Below, one piece after another: positions 1-11,700 of a stretch of DNA of 64,000 nucleotides. Origin of the DNA: Balanoglossus misakiensis (Eukaryota > Hemichordata). The first letter of the stretch is position 1. The number at the start of each line of letters is the position of its first letter. The position numbers were made by a program, and so were the translations under genes. The stretch is from contig CM082592.2 of NCBI GenBank assembly GCA_040954595.2, positions 2,046,001-2,110,000 on the forward strand, in the 5' to 3' direction. The notes below the pieces were generated by a model, which was not told where the DNA came from, searched no databases, and saw nothing but the letters and a program-made list of their open reading frames with translations.

Positions 1-172
1 AATATGGGTTTTCCCTTTGTAGGACAAATGACCAAGATTTCAGAATTCTACAGATTTTTTGAATGCGCTGAGCCCAATTGAAATCATCTGCAACTGACTT
101 GTCATGATTCAGCATGACACCAAGAATGACCATGCCATCCGGTTGAAGCTTAACAGGTAAAGGGCAGTCAGT
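1..172 (-). mobile_element. LINE A fragment at the window edge
   Basis: Same sequence as 1915-2086. It codes for the ORF2 segment between the RT and the zinc-knuckle domain and ends at the 5S fragment at 173. It continues beyond the window. Confidence 0.75.
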
Positions 173-210
173 ACGAGAACCGGCTTATTCTACGTGGTAT
201 GGCCGTAAGC
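173..210 (-). pseudogene. 5S rRNA gene fragment, nt 1-38, cut by LINE A (unit 1)
   Basis: The minus strand starts GCTTACGGCCATACCACGTA and follows 5S for 38 nt to GGTTCTCGT, then changes directly into LINE A coding sequence. The upstream spacer matches that of the full 5S genes. Confidence 0.8.
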
Positions 211-474
211 GAAGGATGCTGGAATTTCTCCTGCTATAAACCCGAATGCTACACCATTGAAAACGTATCCTGACTTGGCCAATTTTTGTGGGTAACCGAT
301 CGACCTTTCATAGCTTATAAGGCAAGTGGGATGAAAAAAAATGTGGTTTGTTTTGTTCTGCAAACCAGTGGTTTTGGAATTCAGACATTTGCAGAAAAAG
401 GAAAAAACGGAAACTTGCGATAAAAAATATTACCCTTCCGGCTACACTTTAATGGAAAATTAGGGAAAATATTA
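211..474 (-). other. 5S rDNA intergenic spacer (about 265 bp)
   Basis: Lies between the full 5S gene and the next, interrupted 5S gene on the minus strand, and is repeated at 2125-2388. The last 150 bp before each 5S start is shared by every 5S copy here, including 594-747, 2508-2660 and 13377-13505. It is therefore most simply the 5S upstream flank rather than LINE sequence. It stays open in one frame for about 50 codons, so a LINE 3'-end origin is not fully excluded. Confidence 0.6.
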
Positions 475-593
475 AGCCTACAGCACGTAGTATTCCCAGA
501 CGGTCTCCCGTCCAAGTACTAACTACGCCCAACGCAGGTTTGCTTCGGTGATCAGACGAGAACCGGCTTATTCTACGTGGTATGGCCGTAGGC
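475..593 (-). rRNA. 5S ribosomal RNA gene, copy 1
   Basis: Read on the minus strand, the 5' end is GCCTACGGCCATACCACGTA and the 3' end is GTGCTGTAGGCTT, about 119 nt in all. Terminal stem partners (GCCTAC with GTAGGC) are present. The internal promoter block near nt 70-97 (TTAGTACTTGGACGGGAGAC) is typical of animal 5S. A TTTT run follows within about 10 nt, fitting a Pol III terminator. Differences from common animal 5S (AATAAGCC, AAGCAAACC) could be lineage-specific or early decay. RNA polymerase III would transcribe it for the large ribosomal subunit. Confidence 0.85.
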
Positions 594-747
594 GAAGGAT
601 TGTTGAAATTCTCCTGCTATGAACCCGAATCCTACACCATTGAACACGTATCCCGACTTGGCCAATTTTAGTGGGTAACCGATCGACCTTTCATAGCTTA
701 TAAGGCAAGTGGGATGAAACAAATGTGGTTTTTTTGTTCTGCAAAAA

Positions 748-2086
748 CGAGGTATAACAAATAATATCATTAGAATTCTATCTGTTGTGTTAAACTTATT
801 TACATTACAGGCACTGTAAATATACTGGAAAACAAGTTGCCACAAGGATTGAATTGTCTGGCAGCACACAAGCAAATGATACACGTCTTCGGGGGGAAAT
901 GTGCAGAAGTCACAAGTAGGACTAAGGATTTTGCCTGCTTTGTAAAGACGAAGGTTATTAAAAACTGCGTTGTGACAAATGAGATAATCCAGATCACCCA
1001 GGTAGTTATCCTTGAAATTTGTGTAAACCTTACTAAAATCAAAGTTTGGCAAGTGAAAGAGCCAATACTGAACACCCGTTGGCACTGTTTTTCTCAGATG
1101 TCGAGCAATTGTAGTAATGTGTCTAACTTTAAGAGAATGGAAAGGAACACGTTGATCATGAGCATTAACAATAAAGAGAGACTGGTTTTTGTCCACTTTG
1201 TTATAATCTTTGTAATTACTCTGCAGAATACCATGCCACTTTTGAGGAATTGAATTAAGGATAATATGGTACTGCTTCTCAACAGTATTGCTTGTGGGAG
1301 TGTAGGGATGGGCCAATGAAACCATGTCACGAATTGCATCTACAGGTAGGAACCCAGGAATGACCTCGTATAACAAATCTCTGATTTCAACAATGCCAGC
1401 TGAGCTGAAAAGTTTTATGATCGGCAGAGGGCGCCCTTCAACACTTGTAATGAAGGGGTTGTGAGAAATGGGTTCATTGATAATTTCATCGTAGGAAATT
1501 GGTTGTGCACGTGAATACCTGAAAAGATGCGACCAAGACTGAAAAAGTTTTCTGTAGAATGTAGAACACTGGCGTAAGTTGGCAGGATAAAGTAACATTG
1601 TAAAAGTGTCAACACCACAATTGAGATTGAGATACTTATTTAAGTTGTAGGTGACAAACAACTTGAACTTGTGTACATAATCTTTATCCTGTAATTTACA
1701 CAACCACTTGAGACGAAGTGCTGGCACTTTGTCTTGAATATTTGTGATTTTTAGTCCCCCATCTTGAATGTCGGAAGTGATGACATCATATTTCACCCTG
1801 TGATGACCTTAGCTCAAGAAGAAATTACAGATCATTCAAAATTTGTATGTGTTGCTGAGGCAAAGAAACAACAGATGCCCGGTACCAAAGAGTAGACGTA
1901 ACAAGGGAGTTGATAATATGGGTTTTCCCTTTGTAGGACAAATGACCAAGATTTCAGAATTCTACAGATGTTTTGAATGCGCTGAGCCCAATTGAAATCA
2001 TCTGCAACTGACTTGTCATGACTCAGCATGACACCAAGAATGACCAGGCCATCCGGTTGAAGCTTAACAGGTAAAGGGCAGTCAGT
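748..2086 (-). mobile_element. LINE A (Tx1/L1-like), 3' half inside a 5S gene
   Basis: 5'-truncated non-LTR retrotransposon copy. The stretch up to about 1800 encodes the region after the RT domain (an NWAQRI-type segment) with stops. Then a long open frame (1796 down to about 750) carries the C-terminal domain with a zinc-knuckle of the type CDFC-x7-H-x3-CC, as in the zf-RVT module of L1/Tx1 ORF2 proteins. The 5' end joins 5S nt 38. The 3' end is still coding when it meets 5S spacer at 747, so the LINE 3' UTR is missing and the copy cannot move on its own. Bases 1-172 are the matching piece of the neighbouring unit. Confidence 0.8.
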
Positions 2087-2124
2087 ACGAGAACCGGCTT
2101 ATTCTACGTGGTATGGCCGTAAGC
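2087..2124 (-). pseudogene. 5S rRNA gene fragment, nt 1-38, cut by LINE A (unit 2)
   Basis: Tandem-duplicate partner of the fragment at 173-210. It has the same 38 nt of 5S and the same junction to LINE A. Confidence 0.8.
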
Positions 2125-2388
2125 GAAGGATGCTGGAATTTCTCCTGCTATAAACCCGAATGCTACACCATTGAACACGTATCCTGACTTGGCCAATTTT
2201 TGTGGGTAACCGATCGACCTTTCATAGCTTATAAGGCAAGTGGGATGAAAAAAAATGTGGTTTGTTTTGTTCTGCAAAACAGTGGTTTTGGAATTCAGAC
2301 ATTTGCAGAAAAAGGAAAAAACGGAAACTTGCGATAAAAAATATTACCCTTCCGGCTACACTTTAATGGAAAATTGGGGAAAATATTA

Positions 2389-2507
2389 AGCCTACAGTAC
2401 GTAGTATTCCCAGACGGTCTCCCGTCCAAGTACTAACTACGCCCAACGCAGGTTTGCTTCGGTGATCAGACGAGAACCGGCTTATTCTACGTGGTATGGC
2501 CGTAGGC
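2389..2507 (-). rRNA. 5S ribosomal RNA gene, copy 2
   Basis: Almost identical to the copy 1914 bp to the left. The one clear change is in the 3' stem (GTACTGTAGG in place of GTGCTGTAGG). It has the same upstream 150-bp spacer, the same internal promoter block and the same downstream TTTT run. LINE A sequence begins about 150 bp upstream (2661). Confidence 0.85.
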
Positions 2508-2660
2508 GAAGGATTGTTGAAATTCTCCTGCTATGAACCCGAATCCTACACCATTGAACACGTATCCCGACTTGGCCAATTTTAGTGGGTAACCGATCGA
2601 CCTTTCATAGCTTATAAGGCAAGTGGGATGAAAAAAATGTGGTTTGTTTTGTTCTGCAAA

Positions 2661-3281
2661 AAAAGAGGTATACCAAATAATATCATTAGAATTCTATCTG
2701 TTGTGTTAAACTTATTTACATTACAGGCACTGTAAATATACTGGAAAACAAGTTGCCACAAGGATTGAATTGTCTGGCAGCACACAAGCAAATGATACAC
2801 GTCTTCGGGGGGAAATGTGCAGAAGTCACAAGTAGGACTAAGGATTTTGCCTGCTTTGTAAAGACGAAGGTTACTAAAAACTGCGTTGTGACAAATGAGA
2901 TAATCCAGATCACCCAGGTAGTTATCCTTGAAATTTGTGTAAACCTTACTAAAATCAAAGTTTGGCAAGTGAAAGAGCCAATACTGAACACCCATGGGCA
3001 CTGTTTTTCTCAGATGTCGAGCAATTGTAGTAATGTGTCTAACTTTAAGAGAATGGAAAGGAACACGTTGATCATGAGCATTAACAATAAAGAGAGACGG
3101 GTTTTTGTCCACTTTGTTATAATCTTTGTAATTACTCTGCAGAATACCATGCCACTTTTGAGGAATTGAATTGAGGATAATATGGTACTGCTTCTCAACA
3201 GTATTGCTTGTGGGAGTGTAGGGATGGGCCAATGAAAACATGTCACGAATTGCATCAACAGGTATATAGGAACCCATGAAT
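2661..3281 (-). mobile_element. LINE A copy 2, 3' segment
   Basis: Encodes the C-terminal zinc-knuckle domain (CDFC...H...CC), nearly identical to 748-1354. It is split from its upstream part by the foldback element at 3282-7277 and resumes at 7278. Apparent Glu/Ser/Thr-rich protein at its start is read-through into hexamer repeats of the foldback terminus. Confidence 0.8.
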
Positions 3282-3567
3282 ACGATGCTGAAGTTAGTGT
3301 CGGTTTCGGATTCGGATTCAGTTTCGGATTCGGTTTCGGATTCGGGTTCGAGAGACTGAAAATAGTTAAGCATTTTCGAGCGACCATCGCGGTTTGGCAT
3401 CTGCAGTACGAGTATGAAAATAACTCTGTAAAAATATGAATATATTAGATGTTATGTATGATATTTTTGGCACCAAAACACTGTTTTTTCACATCGGAAA
3501 TTGTTAAATACATATTTTATTATCGAAAAAACATACTTCGATGATTTTTTTTTTTTTTTTTTTTTTT

Positions 3568-3776
3568 CCATTTGGTGTTCAATTATAGATTTATTGACGT
3601 ATTACAAAGGATAAGTGAACAAGCGAGACACCATCGATTACGGCAACCGTTACAATCATCAATTTCGAAGGTGCCTAGCAACAAGCTCTGATATCACAAG
3701 GACGCCTGATTTCAATGTGATTCTTAATGTTGTAAACACACATCTACAAAAAGATCTACCTGTGTTTTAATCGTTC
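3568..3776 (-). other. Candidate 3'-transduced sequence of LINE B
   Basis: These 209 bp lie between two poly(A) tracts on the minus strand and inside one target duplication. An AATAAA lies about 20 nt before the outer poly(A). This is the expected product when a LINE transcript reads through its own poly(A) site and ends at a downstream host site. A SINE or other retrocopy landing in the tail is the alternative. Confidence 0.6.
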
Positions 3777-3924
3777 TTTTTTTTTTTTTTTTTTTTTTTT
3801 ATTAATATTATTATTATTTCTTTAATACATGTCAATGAATTATTTGCATACAGCTTTGTAATAATAATTCATGAAAAGAAGCTGATGGAATATACATGTA
3901 GTATTCATGGACAAATATATCTTT

Positions 3925-6900
3925 TTAAGACATCAGTGCCAGAAAGCCTTGCCATTTATTATTGGCGATTACGCTATTAATTTCGTTCTCAACTTTTATC
4001 CTCAATATCAATTCTTCTTGAAACAGAGAAAAAATACAGAATTTTTTTAAAGTATACGTGGTCTTGTTTTGACAGATTAACCATGATTTATAAATTGAAA
4101 ACATTGCAATTACAATGACGTGGTTGACAGAGTTATCAAAGTCAGTTTTTCCAATTATCAAGTCCTTAAAGGCCAGGTTGACTACGACCCCCTTACAAAT
4201 ATAAATCAAATTACAGACCTTATTCCAGAAATTTTTAAGGCGCTGGCAATCCCAAAACATGTGTTTCTGGGTTCCGGCTATGTTACATACTCTACATAAG
4301 TTTTTATTTGAAATTTTCCATTTCTGTAAATTCTGCTGATTTGGTAAAATACAATGCAGGAATTTGTACATGAAGGCACAAAGTCGTCGTTCATTTGTTA
4401 AGCCGATAGTTCTTGAAACCCAATCCACATTCGAATCGAACAATCTATTCCACATGTGTGTGACCCAAGGCCACACAAATTTCTTGTTGATTAAGATCCT
4501 GTAATAATCTTTGACCTTAATTTTATCAACCGGATAGATTTGGTCACTATCCTCTGATATTCGGACAAAACAGTTACATGGCGATTGAAAATTAACATTT
4601 TGACTAACAATAGTATTGCCAAAGTTGGTACAATGTGCTTTCCACAGAGTTGGGATTGCACTAATCAATTGAAACAGCTCTGAAACCCAATTTGCCCGTC
4701 TATCAAGTTTTTCGTAAATTCCCTTTATATCAAAACCCGTATTATTTACAAGATCTTTAAAGCGTACGATTCCCGCATCAACCCAATTGCGAAAGAAAAG
4801 GGTTTTACCCTTAAATGATATATGTTTGTTACACCACAAAACCTGATTTAAGATAGATTGTGGATCATTAATTGGAGTATTTCCTCAACCACCATCATGC
4901 CAGGCAAGTACAACCTCTCTGTAAAACTTTGGCAAAGTAACAAAGCACTGACAATGTCTTGTCTAAGTGAAGTTCATAGAAAATATGACATCGGCAATTC
5001 CATCTTTATATAAATAATGATAAGGGATCAACTTCCATGAGGGCAGCAGAATATTAACTGGTTCTGAAAGCAGGCGATTTACCCATGATGCTTTCAGGGC
5101 TTTGTTCTGGCAGAACACATCAGGTGCATTAATTCCACCTTGGGAATAATCACCAATGATTGTGCACCGCTTAATTTTATCAATTTTGGAACCCCAGATA
5201 AACGAGGCAAACAGTCTGTCTAGTTTGACAAGTACATCATGCGAAACAGTACAAAGATTGAAAACATACGTTAATCTGGAAGCTATTAATGCCTTTAACA
5301 CAATAACTTTACCATAGACCGTCAGATTTCTAGAGGACCATAACTTCAAAATATTCTCAATTGGCGCAAAACGTGTATCAATATTGAGTTTTAAAGCACA
5401 CTCAATATCGTTATCAAAGTAAACACCCAAGGACTTTATTGGCCTATCTGGCCAACTAATATTGCCAATTTTCTTTTTTCTTTTTTTCCATTTCCCTACC
5501 CAAAGGCCTTCAGTTTTTGTTTTGTTTAGTACAGGCCCAGCAACTCTGCTGAATTCATTTACAATGGACAGCGCTTTTAGAACAGACTCTTCGTTTGACA
5601 CGAATATCGTAGTGTCATCTGCCACTTGGCATATTCTTATCTCTCTTTCAAGAATATTTCCAACTTTTACATTTATACCATGCATATCTTTTTCAGCTCT
5701 TATTTTAACAGCTAGTACCTCTACTACCAATAAAAATAACAAGGCAGATAGAGGACATCCTTGTCTGATGCCCCGTCTGAGTTGAAATTTCTCAGACACC
5801 CATCCATTATTAATTACAGACGCTTTACAGTTAGAATAAATTGCCTTTATCCAGGCTCGAAAGGTGTAGCCGAAATTAAACTTTTCAAGAACCTTGAATA
5901 AGAAATTCCATTCAACACTATCAAAAGCTTTACTAAAATCCAAAAATAGGATAGCTCCAGGCAAATCCTCAACATTGGTATATGAAATAACATCATAGAT
6001 TAATCTTACATTTTCACCAATAGATCTATTTTTAATATAAGCAGTTTGGTCTCTGTTAATAATGTCATTGAGCATTGGTTGAAGCCGTCTCGCAAGTATA
6101 CACGCAAGCAACTTATAATCAGTGTTCAATAAACTTATCGGTCTCCAGTTACCCAAGTCACAGTGATCACCTTTCTTGTACAGCAGTCTCAAGACTGCAA
6201 AAGATTGTGATTCAGACAACATCTGCTGGTTCAGTCCTTCTTGAATTGAACCGTAAACGGTGTCACCAATAACATCCCAAAATTCCTTAAAGAATTCAGA
6301 TGGTAAGCCATCGTACCCTGGGGTTTTCCCATTTTTTAACGAATCGACAGCCTGTTTACACTATTCACGTGTTATAGGCATGTCCAATATGTGCTTGTTG
6401 TCATCCGATAGGGAACTATCAAGATTGACGTTGAACAAATAAGCATCAATCTCGTCATCAGGCACATTTTCAGAAGAGTACAAGTGAGCATAGTACCTGT
6501 GTACGCACTTCAAAATGTCTCCGTGACCCGAAATTACATGGTCGTCAAACTTAAGGTTAATAATGGTGTGCTTAGCGCCATTACGTTTTTCAAGATTCAA
6601 AAAATACCTCGTTGATCTCTCCCCTTTAATATACCAGTTTGCACGGGATCGAATTCTGGCACCAGTTGCTTTTTTCTGGTAGATCTCTTCAATTTCATTC
6701 TTCACTCTCTCATACTCTATAAGCACAGTAGAGTCAAGTGTCTCATCTATTTTCTTATCTAAATTCTCAAGCTCTAGTTCCAAGCCGCTCAATTTGGCAG
6801 TTTCTCTCAGAGCTTTCTCTTTTGAATAACCAATTGTAAACTCACGAATTCTAATTTTACACATCTCAAGTGTCCGCTGCTTAGAAAACCCATTTGCATG

Positions 6901-7011
6901 GCCTTCAGACACACAATCTTTTATAGCACAACGAATTTTCTCTTTATACAAGTTATCGTACAATAGGCTGGTGTTAAACCGCCATAAACCCTGCCCACGT
7001 TTTTCATGATT
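3925..7011 (-). pseudogene. LINE B ORF2: linker, reverse transcriptase, C-terminal zinc knuckle
   Basis: One continuous frame with only three stops (6361-6363 TAG, 4963-4965 TAG, 4885-4887 TGA) and no frameshift. Order on the minus strand: linker with GLWRFNTSLL and RANWYIKGERSTRYFLNLEK; RT with NWRPISLLNTDYKLLA, LDFSKAFDSVEW (motif A), RRGIRQGCPLSALLF (motif B) and CQVADDTTIF (motif C, with Val where Tyr is usual before ADD); then the thumb; then a C-terminal domain ending in CRVC-x7-H-x4-C. This is the layout of Tx1/L1-clade ORF2 proteins, which nick DNA and reverse-transcribe their own RNA. It is inactive as it stands. Confidence 0.85.
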
Positions 7012-7277
7012 CATACTTCGATGATAGAAAGAAAATATTTTGTAATTTTCGGTTTGAATAAACATCTTTTGGGTGAGAAAAATGTCATACATAATAAGTA
7101 CAGATTAAATCAAGTTTATTCGTGTTTTAGTAAATTAATTTTAATTCTCGTACTGCAGATGCCAAACCACGATGGTTGCCCGTAAATGCTAAACTACTTT
7201 CAGTCTCTCCAACACGAATCCAAAACCAAATCCGAAACTGAATCCGAAACCAAATCCGAGTCTTACTTCAGTATCGT

Positions 7278-8035
7278 CCCAGGAGTGACCTCGTATAACA
7301 AATCTCTGATTTTGACAATGCCAGCTGAGCTGAAAAGTTTTATGATCGGCAGAGGGCGCCCTTCAACACTTGTAATGAAGGGGTTGTGAAAAATGGGTTC
7401 ATTGATAATTTCATCGTAGGAAATTGGTTGTGCACGTGAATACCTGAAAAGATGCGACCAAGACTGAAAAAGTTCCCTGTAGAATGTAGAACACTGGCGT
7501 AAGTTGGCAGGATAAAGTAACATTTTAAAAGTGTCAACACCACAATTGAGATTGAGATACGTATTTAAGTTGTAGGTGACAAACAACTTGAATTTGTGTA
7601 CATAATCCCTTTGAGGGACAATTTATGAAATGACCAAGATTTCAGAATTCTACAGACTTTTGGAATGCGCTGAGCCCAATTGAAATCATCAGCAACTGAT
7701 TTGTCATGACTCAACATGACACCAGGAATGACCATGCCATCCGGTTGAAGCTTGACAGGTAAGGGGCAGTCAGTACGTCCTCTATTGTTTCCTATCCACA
7801 TCAAAGCACTATTGTTCAAATTAACCTTTGACCCAGAAGCTTTACCATAATCACAAAAGACCTGATACGTTTCGCGGATAGAATGGTCATCGCTAACGGT
7901 AAGTGTGGTAACGGTAAGGAAGATACAGTACTGCCAGGAATTTGAATACCATGTATGATGTGGTTACGCTGAATAGCGGCATTTAGAGGCCAAGCCGACA
8001 GCACGTACAACATTGCTGACAGCGGGCACCCTTGT
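7278..8035 (-). mobile_element. LINE A copy 2, middle segment
   Basis: Continues the copy at 2661-3281. The minus strand codes for the RT part after the RQGCPLSA motif, a degraded catalytic box (SDD where an ADD is expected), then the NWAQRI-type region. A roughly 230-bp internal deletion follows (compare 1650-1920), then the start of the C-terminal domain. Frames change several times. It ends at the TGT target duplication of the palindromic element (8033-8035). Confidence 0.75.
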
Positions 8036-8759
8036 TAGACCATGAGCCAGTAGGGGTTTACCTCCCCCCCCCCCCCCCCCCCCCCCCGGGGGAATTTTTG
8101 AGACAATGTTTTTCTGAAAGCCTATCATATACTGAGTAAAATTCACTTTGTTTGCCATCTGGGCACCGGGGCGTTTTCGAGTTATTGGCTTCTAAATTAT
8201 ATTGGGTAACGTATGTAGAAAAGCCTAAAAGTGCATATAAATTGACGTAGGGGGGTAAATTAGTCTTGTAAAATACTGTCTCTCTGAATGTATACCTAGA
8301 ACAACAGGGAAGTATTTGGTATCAAAAGAAAGCTTAATAAACAAGCTTTCCATTAATTACAAAATTAAAGTGATATGACAAATCATGACATCATAGTGAC
8401 GTCATAAGTCAAAATACCCTTACGAAAATGGTGTTCTGTTCACCTATAATTTGTATAAATGTGAGGTTTTGCAAAACACGTCTCTGAGCAATTGTACTGA
8501 TGAAAACTGTAATGTGTTTGGTATCAACAGAAAGCTGATTGAGTAAAGTATCTAATTATTGCAAAATATTGATATAATAATCAATTACGTCATCATTACG
8601 TCATACTTCCAAGTACCCTTACCAATTAGTGACTATGATGACAAGTTATTACCCTAGGAGATAGGTGCCTTTAAATAAAAAAATTGGTAAGGAAGGTTTG
8701 TGAAGTCCATTCTATGTAAAAAATGGTGCTGATTCCAAAAAAGGCAGTCTTATTGACCC

Positions 8760-9715
8760 CACCCAAGACAAAATTGCCATTTTGGCACTTTTTAACCCAA
8801 AAAAAGGTCATTTTTAGAAAACACTAAAAACACGCTGTTTTCGTCACATTCGAAGATCTGATGACATATGATATGCCTATTCTATGTAAAATTTGGTTGA
8901 TATTACGAAAAAAGCAGTCTAACTGACCCCACCCAAGACAAAATTGCCATTTTGGCACTTTTTAACCCAAAAAAGGTCATTTTTAGAAAACACTAAAAAC
9001 ACACTGTTTTCGTCACATTCGAAGATCTGATGACATATGATATGCCTATTCTATGTAAAGTTTGGTTGATATTACGAAAAAAGCAGTCTGACTGACCCCA
9101 CCTAAGACAAAATTGCCGTTTTGGCACTTTTTAACCCAAAAAAGGTCATTTTTAGAAAACAACAAAAACACACTGTTTTCGTCACATTCGAAGATCTGAT
9201 GACATATGATATGCCTATTCTATGTAAAATTTGGTTGATATTACGAAAAAAGCAGTCTAACTGACCCCACCTAAGACAAAATTGCCGTTTTGGCACTTTT
9301 TAACCCAAAAAAGGTCATTTTTAGAAAACACTAAAAACACACTGTTTTCATCACATTCGAAGATCTGATGACATATGATATGCCTATTCTATGTAAAATT
9401 TGGTTGATATTACGAAAAAAGCAGTCTGACTGACCCCAAACGAGACAGAATTGCCTTTTTGACCATTTTTTGCCCAAAAACGTCATTTTTAGACAAAACT
9501 TAAAACACACTCTTCTCTTCATATTGATTGATTTGATGATATATGGAAAGTCAATTCTATGCGTAAAATGGTGACTATAAAACATTAAGCAGTCTTTTTG
9601 ACCCCAATCAATACAAAAATGCCATTTTTGGCCATATTTTTGAGGTCAAAAAAGGTCATTTTTACAAAAAAACTAAAAACAAACTGTTTTCTTCATATTC
9701 AGAGATCATGTGATA
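8760..9715. repeat. 169-bp satellite array, left arm
   Basis: The marker word AGACAAAATTGCC or a close variant recurs at 8766, 8936, 9105, 9274 and 9443, a spacing of 169-170 bp, and continues more diverged to about 9700. Each unit carries a repeated word near GTCACATTCGAAGATCTGAT. Units decay towards the palindrome centre. Confidence 0.85.
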
Positions 9716-10879
9716 TATGAAAAGTTTATGCTATGTAAAATAGTTCTGATTCCAGAAATAGCAGCCTTATTAACCCCCACTCAAGGCAAATGTGCCATTT
9801 TTGCCACTTTTTGCCCCAAAAATGTCATTTTTAGAAAACACTCAAAACTTATATATTTTCTTCACTTTCGGAGATCTGATAATGTATTGTTTACCCACCT
9901 TGTGTAAAATTTGGTAGGTATTCAAAAAAGTGCGTTTTTTTGCAAGTTTTTGCCCAAAAAGGCCATTTTAAGAAATAAGCAAACGTTTTTCTTTATATTT
10001 GGAAATTTGATCATGTATGAAAAGTCCATTTATTGAAAAATTGCTGTTGACTCTAGAAAAAGCAATCTTATTGATCTCAATGAAGATGAAAATACTTTTT
10101 GCCCAAAAAGGGTCATTTTTAGAAAATACTAAAAACATGCTATTTGTTTCCCTTTGGTGATCTAATAATAAATAAAAGTCCATTCTATCTTAAAAGTAGC
10201 GATTTTTCCAAAAAAGCACTCTTACTGACTCCACAGAGGGAAAAAATGCCATTTTGGCCACTTTGCTTAAAAAAGGTAACTGTTTGAAAACTTCTTTCTT
10301 TATTTTCAGATCTTATGATGTACGGAGAAGGTCCATTTTTGTTGAATGGGAGCCAATTCCAAAAAAAAAATTCTTTTCAGCCCTACAAAATTGTCATTTT
10401 GGCCATTTTTGGTCGAAAAGGTCATTTCAAGAAAAAATGAAAACAAGCTGTTTTCTTCGTATTTAAATGTTTGATTATGAATGGAAAGTCCATTTTTTGC
10501 AAAAAATATGCTGATACCAACACAACAGTCTTATTAAGACCCCACTCAATACAAAATTGCCACTAAGCCATCTTCTAGTCAACAATTGTCTTTTTCAGAA
10601 AACAAAATAATTGGTGTTTTTTGCCTTTTGAGTTTTGATGTTATATTTGCATATTTAAAATGTCATACCATATGATATCAGTTGAATTGATGATATTGAA
10701 AGGCACATTTAGCCTAAAATGGAACTCAACAATAAAACGAGACGATCCATGTATTCACACTGTATACTATAAGTCGGTTATACATGGTATAATTTTTTTA
10801 AGTACATCTATACCAGCTCCGGATAGATTGTTAACATTTATCCTCTTCGTTCTGAATACAAAATCAGAAATTATATTAT
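9716..10879. repeat. Diverged satellite core of the palindrome
   Basis: AT-rich sequence with weak copies of the same unit (words such as GTCATTTTTAGAAAA and GCCATTTTGGCC). Left and right halves no longer pair well. No gene is seen. Confidence 0.6.
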
Positions 10880-11700
10880 ATCACATGATGTCTGAATATG
10901 AAGAAAACAGTTTGTTTTTAGTTTTTTTGTAAAAATGACCTTATTTGACCTCAAAAATGTGGCCAAAAATGGCATTTTTGTATTGATTGGGGTCAAAAAG
11001 ACTGCTTTATGTTTTATAGTCACCAATTTACACATAGAATTGACTTTCCATATATCATCAAATCAATCAATATGAAGAGAAGAGTGTGTTTTAAGTTTTG
11101 TCTAAAAATGACGTTTTTGGGCAAAAAATGGTCAAAAAGGCAATTCTGTCTCGTTTGGGGTCAGTCAGACTGCTTTTTTCGTAATATCAACCAAATTTTA
11201 CATAGAATAGGCATATCATATGTCATCAGATCTTCGAATGTGATGAAAACAGTGTGTTTTTAGTGTTTTCTAAAAATGACCTTTTTTGGGTTAAAAAGTG
11301 CCAAAACGGCAATTTTGTCTTAGGTGGGGTCAGTTAGACTGCTTTTTTCGTAATATCAACCAAATTTTACATAGAATAGGCATATCATATGTCATCAGAT
11401 CTTCGAATGTGACGAAAACAGTGTGTTTTTGTTGTTTTCTAAAAATGACCTTTTTTGGGTTAAAAAGTGCCAAAATGGCAATTTTGTCTTGGGTGGGGTC
11501 AGTTAGACTGCTTTTTTCGTAATATCAACCAAATTTTACATAGAATAGGCATATCATATGTCATCAGATCTTCGAATGTGACGAAAACAGTGTGTTTTTA
11601 GTGTTTTCTAAAAATGACCTTTTTTTTGGTTAAAAAGTGCCAAAATGGCAATTTTGTCTTGGGTGGGGTCAATAAGACTGCCTTTTTTGGAATCAGCACC
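10880..11700. repeat. 169-bp satellite array, right arm (inverted)
   Basis: Reverse complement of the left array. The clear units number one fewer than on the left, so the arms differ in length (about 1.5 against 1.7 kb). Confidence 0.8.

Larger units (their letters stand above)
1..3272. repeat. 1914-bp tandem duplication of a 5S rDNA / LINE A unit
   Basis: Bases 1-1354 recur at 1915-3268 with few differences, giving a period of 1914 bp. Each unit contains, on the minus strand, a complete 5S gene, about 265 bp of spacer, a 5S gene cut after about 38 nt, and a LINE A segment joined back to 5S upstream spacer. The second unit diverges from the first near 3268, just before the foldback insertion. 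The layout suggests unequal exchange inside a 5S cluster after LINE A had landed. The window starts inside a unit, so more units may lie to the left. Confidence 0.85.
3546..7011 (-). mobile_element. LINE B, Tx1/L1-like, 5'-truncated, with two poly(A) tracts
   Basis: The insertion is bounded by a perfect 14-bp target duplication, CATACTTCGATGAT, at 3532-3545 and 7012-7025. On the minus strand it runs from the endonuclease-RT linker through the RT and C-terminal domain to a poly(A) tract at 3777-3800. It then has 209 bp of other sequence and a second poly(A) tract at 3546-3567 next to the target duplication. It is truncated at its 5' end, so ORF1 and the endonuclease are absent. Confidence 0.85.
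3282..7277. mobile_element. Mutator-like foldback element with long TIRs (hosting LINE B)
   Basis: The termini are inverted repeats of about 140 bp starting ACGATGCTGAAGTTAG (left) and, in reverse complement, ACGATACTGAAGTAAG (right). Both contain arrays of the hexamers TTTCGG and ATTCGG. It is flanked by an imperfect 9-bp duplication of LINE A sequence, CCCATGAAT (3273-3281) and CCCAGGAGT (7278-7286). Long TIRs with a 9-bp duplication fit MULE-type DNA transposons. Removing LINE B leaves about 0.5 kb with no transposase, so it is non-autonomous. Confidence 0.6.

Noticed and set aside
594-747. Roughly 50-codon open extension of LINE A through the 5S upstream region, stopping inside 5S
   Set aside because: The same 130-150 bp precede every 5S copy regardless of LINE A, so 5S spacer is the simpler reading; the open frame is probably chance.
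3282-3400. Glu-Ser-Glu-Thr-rich N-terminus apparently joined to LINE A protein
   Set aside because: It comes from hexamer repeats in the foldback TIR. The same repeats occur inverted at 7180-7277.
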